In this document: positions 58,622 through 64,000 of the stretch, piece after piece
Layout of the letters: every line of letters starts with the position of its first letter
Position numbering within the stretch: the first letter of the stretch is position 1
Assembly: GCF_020559915.1 (NCBI RefSeq)
Contig: NZ_JAJCLZ010000010.1
Location: 38,495 to 102,494 of the forward strand
Length of the DNA: 64,000 nucleotides
Origin: Ruminococcus sp. 210702-SL.1.03
GTDB taxonomy: Bacteria > Bacillota > Clostridia > Oscillospirales > Ruminococcaceae
Direction of reading: 5' to 3'
Notes under the pieces: model-generated
Database searches by the model: none
Seen by the model: the letters and a program-made list of their open reading frames with translations, nothing else
What the model was told of the DNA's origin: nothing
Program-made: the position numbers and the translations under genes

Positions 58622-59365
58622 TCATGGTCTACATCGTTCTTTATTTATATACAAAAACTTAATATAATGAGCAAGACTTTTCTTGCAAATATCTGTAACA
58701 TAATATATAAGTTTTTTCTTATTGGTATAGGTCATAGACTTATACGCTTGAGTCATCGCTCCGCTAAGGCGATGGCTCATTTTTTTATATATCCTTTTGC
58801 TGCGAATGTAGACCACAACGAAATATGTATTGTCGGTATAGTCGCCGCAGCGTGTTTTCTTGCGCTGCTTGTATACCAGTCTGAGCCTTACCAGTTCATT
58901 TATGATAGCTGATATGCGGCTGCGGCTGACACCGGTGATACGCTGCAGATCAGAAAGGCTTTGATAAAAACTATTGCAGCTGCCGCCTCTGAGTCGGCAG
59001 AACCATACATATATCTGAAAGGCTTTTGGGCTTAGCTGCTCAAAGGCTCTTTTGTTTATGGAGAAATAACCTCTGTCGCAGGCAAAGTCTTTTATTGTGT
59101 ATATATACGTTCCCAGAGTGCCGTTTGAGCGGTGGGGGCGGTGCATGGAGATAACTAACCCATCGTTGCAAAGACGCTGCATAGAGCGGCGCACAGTAGC
59201 AACTGAGCAGCCGCATATATCAGCAAGCGTTTTTTCTTTGATAGATAATTCATAGCCCTTTGAGTTGCGCTTTGTGAAGCTGCCTATCATGCTGTAAAAC
59301 TTGCAGGCTATCATCAGATCTGTTGCTTTAGTATATCTGTCTAAGAAAAAATTAGGTATCAGCAT
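58622..59365 (-). CDS. Winged-helix DNA-binding protein of the element
   Basis: 247 aa. Two helix-turn-helix blocks: SIKEKTLADICGCSVATVRRSMQRLCNDGLV (about 40-75) and SDLQRITGVSRSRISAIINELVRLRLV (about 135-165), with a basic C-terminus. Resembles replication or transfer regulators of plasmid-like elements. Its start overlaps the coupling-protein stop by 14 bases. Confidence 0.7.
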   Translation of the reverse strand: MLIPNFFLDRYTKATDLMIACKFYSMIGSFTKRNSKGYELSIKEKTLADICGCSVATVRRSMQRLCNDGLVISMHRPHRSNGTLGTYIYTIKDFACDRGYFSINKRAFEQLSPKAFQIYVWFCRLRGGSCNSFYQSLSDLQRITGVSRSRISAIINELVRLRLVYKQRKKTRCGDYTDNTYFVVVYIRSKRIYKKMSHRLSGAMTQAYKSMTYTNKKKLIYYVTDICKKSLAHYIKFLYINKERCRP

Positions 59366-61853
59366 ATTTCATTTCCTCGTCGTTTATGTATTTTTCTACT
59401 GCTGCCCATTCGTCGTCAGTAAAGTTGCTGCGTATCGTGGGACGTTTCTGTATCTTTTTGACGTATGCTCGCAGATCGGTGTACAGCGACTGATCCAGAT
59501 AATACTGGAATTCGCCGGAGGTAAGCATATTGAGCTTGCTTACAGCGGCTTCGGCGTCGGTATAGCTGCGTTCGTCGCCGTATTCATAGGGACTGCCGGC
59601 TACATAATCATCTGCGTACTCTTCATCGCCATCATCTGCTTTTTGAACAAAAGACTCGCCGTAAGCGTCAGCAAAGATCTTGCGCTTCTCGTTCTCGCGA
59701 AATTCACGTTTGTTTTTCATTTCTTCCTGATATACGAACACGTCGCGCTGAGCAGCGCTTGCCTTTTTCTCGTATTCGAGTGCCTCAGTATACATCGACT
59801 CCGGTACGTTGTCGCCGTTTTCCTGCATGGTTCGGATACGGCTCATGATCGCATACTGTTTATTGATATACTCATTAGCTTTGTGCTGCAGCTGATCGAG
59901 GCGATACTGCAATCCTATATCGCCCAGATCGTCCCATATACTATCCAGCGGGAACAGGATCGTATCTAAACTGCAGTCAGATACATTCAGTGGTATCTGC
60001 ATTCTGGGTATTCGAGCCGGCTTGTCTTTGATCTTAAAATACGGAGTGATAACGGTATTGATAGGGTCGCAGCGCTGCTTTTTAACAACGGCAGAACAGA
60101 ATTTTAGGCGTGAGAGCTGCGAAGCGTCCAGCAGGGCTTTCCCATCGATACGCTCGCCTTGATGATTTAGAAAGCCGTAAACATCTCCGCTGAACGTCAA
60201 GTAATCGACGGTTTTATTTCCAAGTCCCTCGCTGAAATACTTGTTTGTTTTGTTAGACAAAGAATTGATATAGATCTGTATACCGCAGCCGCCTGAGATC
60301 GAATCTTCTTCATTCTTATATCGTTTTAACTGCCCAAGATCCTGCAAGAACAGATTAAAAAGTATATTGCAGCCGGCGCATACGTTTAGCTTTTGTGAAA
60401 GCTCGTGTATCAGCGGCATTTGACCAAATTCGTTCAGAAAAAACTCTATTCTGCGTTTGTATTTTCCGTTTGGCTGATTACGAGCATTTTTCGCTAACAT
60501 CATGTAGCACTGGTCGATAAATATGGAGGCTATGATATGACGCGACTTTTCTTCATGCGGTGTAACAAGGTAGATTATGCAGGGACGTTCTTCATTAGTG
60601 AGGTCGTTGAAATCTATGTCGTTAAAAGCGGTGATCTTTTGTATGCCCATATCAGTACCGAATATTGCGAGTTTTGAGGACAGTACGGTAAAAATAGATG
60701 ATCTCGTTTCACCCTCAGAAAACTTTGAGGTGGTGTATGCCAGCTTTGCGAGCGAACCGGTAGGAAGTTTACTGAATAGCTCGTCCAGCGCGTTTGCCAT
60801 TCTTTTCTGACCGTTTGCGTCTGTTATTACGGTGTTGTATGTGCCAAATTCGAGGAAAAAGTTATAGATGCTAAACATATTTACCAATTGCATTTTGTTC
60901 ATCTCATATCCTCTGTCTAAAAAATAATATATCATGGCGCAGAGCAGCGAGCGGGAAGAGTCAGTCCATACTGCTTCTGATTTTTCATCGTCTGTAAGGC
61001 AGTGAGCATATGATTCAACGAGTTTTGACGTATCTGAAAGATCTCCGTCGCTTTCTCTTGCTGAGATATATTCGCTTTTTATGATGAATAACGGATCCCA
61101 GTGCAGCGAGTGGTCTGTATCGATCAGATCCAGCACGAGAACTTTATATCCGTTGCGCACAAAGTCGGTATATGTCTGCTCGAGCATTTCGCCTTTCATA
61201 TCGTTTGCTATAATGCTGGGCTTCGCCTTTGAATTTGCCATCAGCCGCATAGAGGGAAGTACAAAGCATTCGTCTTTACCCGATCTTGTAGCGCCTACTA
61301 TCATTGTGTTAAACGTATCAGGCTCGATATAGTAAACACCGTCTTTTTCACCGATAAGCAGTCCTGCTTTTTCGGCAGACTTTATATCGTCCATCTTGAC
61401 CGGATAGAAATGCTCCGCGAGCTCGTTTTCCGTCATGAATTTATTATCGCCCTTTATATTTTTGCTGTCATTTTTCATACGATACAACGTGTGCAGCTTG
61501 ACAGAAGCACCAAGCCCAACGACAAGCGAGAGCAGCACGAGCAGGATAAACAGTTGGATATTCGCCGGTATGATAATATCCCAGGGCATAAAATGACTTG
61601 ATATAAAGCTGCTGTTTTTCATTACTTTATGCAATGATTTTATGATAAATTTCAGGCAGCTGTTGCTTGCACAATAAAAGATGATCGAGGCTGTGGCAAA
61701 TTGTTTCACCCGCACGTCTCGGCGTTCCTTATCCGTTTCTATCGGTGTTTTGCTTACAGCGTTAAGAGCCTTCATGCAAAGATCCCATATCCAGCCATAA
61801 ACAAATAATACTTTGGCTATCAAGGCGTTTACTATCTTCTTTAATTTTTCCAT
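59352..61853 (-). CDS. VirD4/TraG-type conjugative coupling protein
   Basis: 833 aa from ATG 61853 (GAAAGGA upstream; TTG 61871 also open). Two or three N-terminal membrane helices, Walker A NTMIVGATRSGKDE and Walker B RIEFFLNEFGQM, in the TraG/VirD4 fold. Links the relaxosome to the secretion channel and pumps DNA. The C-terminal 150 residues are acidic and helical. Confidence 0.9.
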   Translation of the reverse strand: MEKLKKIVNALIAKVLFVYGWIWDLCMKALNAVSKTPIETDKERRDVRVKQFATASIIFYCASNSCLKFIIKSLHKVMKNSSFISSHFMPWDIIIPANIQLFILLVLLSLVVGLGASVKLHTLYRMKNDSKNIKGDNKFMTENELAEHFYPVKMDDIKSAEKAGLLIGEKDGVYYIEPDTFNTMIVGATRSGKDECFVLPSMRLMANSKAKPSIIANDMKGEMLEQTYTDFVRNGYKVLVLDLIDTDHSLHWDPLFIIKSEYISARESDGDLSDTSKLVESYAHCLTDDEKSEAVWTDSSRSLLCAMIYYFLDRGYEMNKMQLVNMFSIYNFFLEFGTYNTVITDANGQKRMANALDELFSKLPTGSLAKLAYTTSKFSEGETRSSIFTVLSSKLAIFGTDMGIQKITAFNDIDFNDLTNEERPCIIYLVTPHEEKSRHIIASIFIDQCYMMLAKNARNQPNGKYKRRIEFFLNEFGQMPLIHELSQKLNVCAGCNILFNLFLQDLGQLKRYKNEEDSISGGCGIQIYINSLSNKTNKYFSEGLGNKTVDYLTFSGDVYGFLNHQGERIDGKALLDASQLSRLKFCSAVVKKQRCDPINTVITPYFKIKDKPARIPRMQIPLNVSDCSLDTILFPLDSIWDDLGDIGLQYRLDQLQHKANEYINKQYAIMSRIRTMQENGDNVPESMYTEALEYEKKASAAQRDVFVYQEEMKNKREFRENEKRKIFADAYGESFVQKADDGDEEYADDYVAGSPYEYGDERSYTDAEAAVSKLNMLTSGEFQYYLDQSLYTDLRAYVKKIQKRPTIRSNFTDDEWAAVEKYINDEEMKYADT

Positions 61854-61879
61854 ACCGGACGTTCCTTTCAATTATGGGG

Positions 61880-64000
61880 TTATAGGCTTACAGAGCTGTT
61901 GTTCTGTATTTTCTGTTTTTCCTGATCTTTTTCAAACTCTCTCATTAGACGAGCGGTGCGAGCCTCTTCTGATTTTAGCGTGCTGCGCAGCATATTGTTA
62001 GTGCGTTTAAGTACTGATGATTGCGATATGCCTTTACTTATCACTGTTTGAGCGATATTGGCGCTTCTCACGACGGCATATGTCCTCTGCTTATCAAATT
62101 GGCGCATGATCTTTTTGGCTGTCTTATTGCCATTATCCGCTGCATTTTTTATCCAAAGCGTGGCAGCCATTCTCTGCCCTTGCTTATACAACATTAGCGC
62201 ATACGCGATCTGACCGTTCTGATTGCCCCTTTCCGCCGACATTTTAAAATACTCCATCGCTCTATCTGTTTTATTTTCAGACAGATAGACCTTTCCTAGC
62301 AAATATTGTGAATTTGAGTTATTGTGTTCTGTTGCAGACTTTTCAAGGTAGTATTTAGCCTTAGAACGGCTGTCGGTATCATCAAATTTGCTGTAATATC
62401 TGCCTAAAAAGAAAAAAGCGGGGTCGAAGTTATCTAACGCTGCCTGCTGCAAAAATTCAATACCTGTTTTTATATCTGCAGAAGCATTATTATCTAATAA
62501 GATCCTGCCTGCATAGTAAGCTGCAAATGTGTTGCCGTTTTCCGCAGACTGTTTAAAATACTGATAAGCAGTCCGTTTGTCATCTGCGGAAAGATAGATC
62601 TTTCCCAACTGGTATTGTGCATTTGGATCTCCGCATTTAGCAGACTTCTTAAAGTATGTGATCGCTTTCTCAATATCGTATTTATTGCTGTTTGAATCTG
62701 AATAGATTTTTCCGAGCAGATACCATGCTGCCTCATTGCCGCCCTTTTCAGCTCTTATGGCGTAGTATTCTGCTTTATCAATGTCTAAAGGTATACCGTA
62801 GTCATTCTTAAAATAAAGTCTGCCTAAACAAAGAGCAGAAGGGGTATCGGCAGCTTCATTTTTATCTGCTTCCTCGTGGAGCATTTTAAGTCCGGTGTCT
62901 ATATCCTGATCGATATTTTCTCCGCTGATATACTGCATGGCATAAAAACGTTTTGCATTTATGTTGCCATATTCTATTGCTTTTCTCAAATATGATGATC
63001 CCTTTTCAACATCTCGCTTTTCGTAGTCACTGCTTATGAGCGTTTTTCCGTATTCATACAGACCGTTTTTATTATCCATTAAAGCCGACCGCTTAAAGTA
63101 ATCAACAGCTTTTGCAATATCCTTTTCAGTTCCCAATCCGTTTTTATACATCATACCGATCTTGTAAAATAGATTATCGTCGGCACGGTCTTTGTTTTCA
63201 AGATCAAGAAATCCGTTCAGCGCCTTTTGATAATAGATATGCGCCAGATCTTTATCCGCGGCTACGCCCTCGCCGTTACTGTACATCTGAGCTATTGCAT
63301 ATGCTGCGTATGGCTGTCCCTGCTTATCAGCATTACTGTACCATCGAAATGCTTCTGAAAGATCCTTTTCAACTCCGTTTCCGTAGTAGTACATATTCGC
63401 TAAGCTGAATTGCGCAAACTTATTTCCCTTGACAGCAGATTTTGAAAACCAATCAAAAGCTTGTTTAAGATCCTTTTCAGTGCCCAACCCATAGCAGTAC
63501 ATTTTACCGATACGATATTGTATATACGCCGTCATATCGCCGGCAGTAGGCTCTATTTTCAAAAATCCATCTAAAGCTTGTTTGTAATATTTAGCTGATA
63601 GCTCATCATCTTTCCGTTGCAGCAGATCGGAGGCATACAGCTTACCAAGATCAAATACAGCAAGCAGATTACCTTTAGAGGCTTCTGACTTATACAGTAC
63701 GGCTGCACGCTTTATATCTTCTGCGCTCGAATCTTTTTTGTACACCAGTCGGGCTGTTTCTTTGTAATCTTTACTCCACTTTATATAACAGTCATTACTT
63801 GTTTCTTTTTCAGACAGATACGGCACGTTTTCCGCATAGTATTCATCATCAACAGGCGGGACGTCGGCTTCTGAATAGCTATACTCTATGTCAACTTCTT
63901 TTTCAGACAGATACGGAACATTTTCTGCATAGTATTCATCATCAGCAGGCGGGACGTCGGCTTCTGAATAGCTATACTCTATGTCAACTTCTTTTTCAGA
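61880..64000 (-). CDS. Sel1-repeat protein with acidic N-terminal repeats (5' end beyond the window)
   Basis: At least 706 aa; the frame stays open to the window edge. C-terminal part: about 14 Sel1/TPR-like repeats (AVFDLGKLYASDLL, QYRIGKMYCYGLGTEKDLKQAFDWFSKSA). N-terminal part: 31-residue acidic repeats (EYSYSEADVPPADDEYYAEN) in at least two copies. No signal peptide in view. Sel1 proteins act as scaffolds in protein complexes; in this element it may work with the coupling protein. Whether it is exported is unknown. Confidence 0.8.
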   Translation of the reverse strand, partial: SEKEVDIEYSYSEADVPPADDEYYAENVPYLSEKEVDIEYSYSEADVPPVDDEYYAENVPYLSEKETSNDCYIKWSKDYKETARLVYKKDSSAEDIKRAAVLYKSEASKGNLLAVFDLGKLYASDLLQRKDDELSAKYYKQALDGFLKIEPTAGDMTAYIQYRIGKMYCYGLGTEKDLKQAFDWFSKSAVKGNKFAQFSLANMYYYGNGVEKDLSEAFRWYSNADKQGQPYAAYAIAQMYSNGEGVAADKDLAHIYYQKALNGFLDLENKDRADDNLFYKIGMMYKNGLGTEKDIAKAVDYFKRSALMDNKNGLYEYGKTLISSDYEKRDVEKGSSYLRKAIEYGNINAKRFYAMQYISGENIDQDIDTGLKMLHEEADKNEAADTPSALCLGRLYFKNDYGIPLDIDKAEYYAIRAEKGGNEAAWYLLGKIYSDSNSNKYDIEKAITYFKKSAKCGDPNAQYQLGKIYLSADDKRTAYQYFKQSAENGNTFAAYYAGRILLDNNASADIKTGIEFLQQAALDNFDPAFFFLGRYYSKFDDTDSRSKAKYYLEKSATEHNNSNSQYLLGKVYLSENKTDRAMEYFKMSAERGNQNGQIAYALMLYKQGQRMAATLWIKNAADNGNKTAKKIMRQFDKQRTYAVVRSANIAQTVISKGISQSSVLKRTNNMLRSTLKSEEARTARLMREFEKDQEKQKIQNNSSVSL
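63811..64000 (-). repeat. 93-bp tandem repeat
   Basis: Copies start at 63811, 63904 and 63997 (spacing exactly 93), with few base differences. It encodes the 31-aa acidic repeat of the Sel1 protein and runs off the window. Confidence 0.9.

Larger units (their letters stand above)
57100..64000 (-). mobile_element. Left end of an integrative conjugative or mobilizable element (partial)
   Basis: Integrase, winged-helix protein, VirD4/TraG coupling protein and a Sel1-repeat protein all on the minus strand. No relaxase or VirB4 is within the window; they may lie beyond 64000. The attachment repeat could not be identified. Confidence 0.7.

Noticed and set aside
1..64000. CRISPR array or known complete defence system
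   Set aside because: No spaced direct repeats of CRISPR form and no cas genes; the 93-bp repeats at the right edge are coding.

Overview
The window looks like the chromosome of an anaerobic gut or rumen Firmicute of the Ruminococcus type (Oscillospiraceae). The reasons are cell-wall proteins with Ser/Ala/Asp linkers and NPxTG sorting signals, a cobalamin riboswitch, an ECF-type vitamin transporter, a GH43 xylosidase, SmpB/tmRNA with a typical Firmicute layout, and strong AGGAGG ribosome binding sites. The genus is an inference; no rRNA is present. Many genes end in TGA and Trp is TGG, so the standard bacterial code applies.

Region 1 (1-13497) is one long operon behind a cobalamin (B12) riboswitch. 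Most of its genes overlap or nearly touch. In order it encodes a wall-anchored beta-propeller protein, an Ig-repeat protein ending in a DUF4430 (transcobalamin-like beta) domain, a membrane-anchored alpha/alpha-barrel protein with prenyltransferase-type repeats (the fold of the intrinsic factor alpha domain), a MoxR ATPase, a DUF58 protein, a membrane transglutaminase-like protein that has lost its catalytic Cys and Asp, a second short DUF4430 protein, and a complete ECF transporter (EcfT, fused EcfA-EcfA', S component). I read it as a B12 capture-and-import system built from a Gram-positive counterpart of animal intrinsic factor/transcobalamin, with a surface beta-propeller and a MoxR/DUF58/pseudo-transglutaminase assembly module. 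This is the best candidate for an undescribed system here.

Region 2 (13505-49710) is an apparently intact 36-kb prophage of the HK97-fold siphovirus type, inserted in the 3' end of a tRNA-Ala(GGC) gene with 25-bp att repeats at both ends. From left to right: integrase and lysogeny genes on the minus strand (exonuclease-BRCT protein, ImmA-type protease, two XRE regulators); a divergent operator/promoter region; an early operon of many small genes with a PP-loop PAPS-reductase-like protein, ParB, an HD protein and an HUH-type Rep; DUF3850, Lar-like and zinc-ribbon genes; a sigma-like late regulator; two duplicated small regulatory modules; then lysis, packaging, capsid and tail genes. The tail chaperone gene has a textbook -1 frameshift site with a hairpin.

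Region 3 (49684-57092) is chromosomal: tRNA-Ala, smpB, ssrA (tmRNA), a secreted Cna-B-type surface protein whose sorting signal lies behind an in-frame TGA, a GH43 xylosidase, tRNA-Trp followed by about 630 bp of hairpin-rich noncoding DNA, a probable small RNA with its own promoter and terminator, and a leucine-rich-repeat surface protein.

Region 4 (57184-64000) is the left end of an integrative conjugative or mobilizable element on the minus strand: a tyrosine integrase with an inserted helix-turn-helix domain, a winged-helix protein, a VirD4/TraG coupling protein, and a Sel1-repeat protein with 31-residue acidic tandem repeats that runs off the window.
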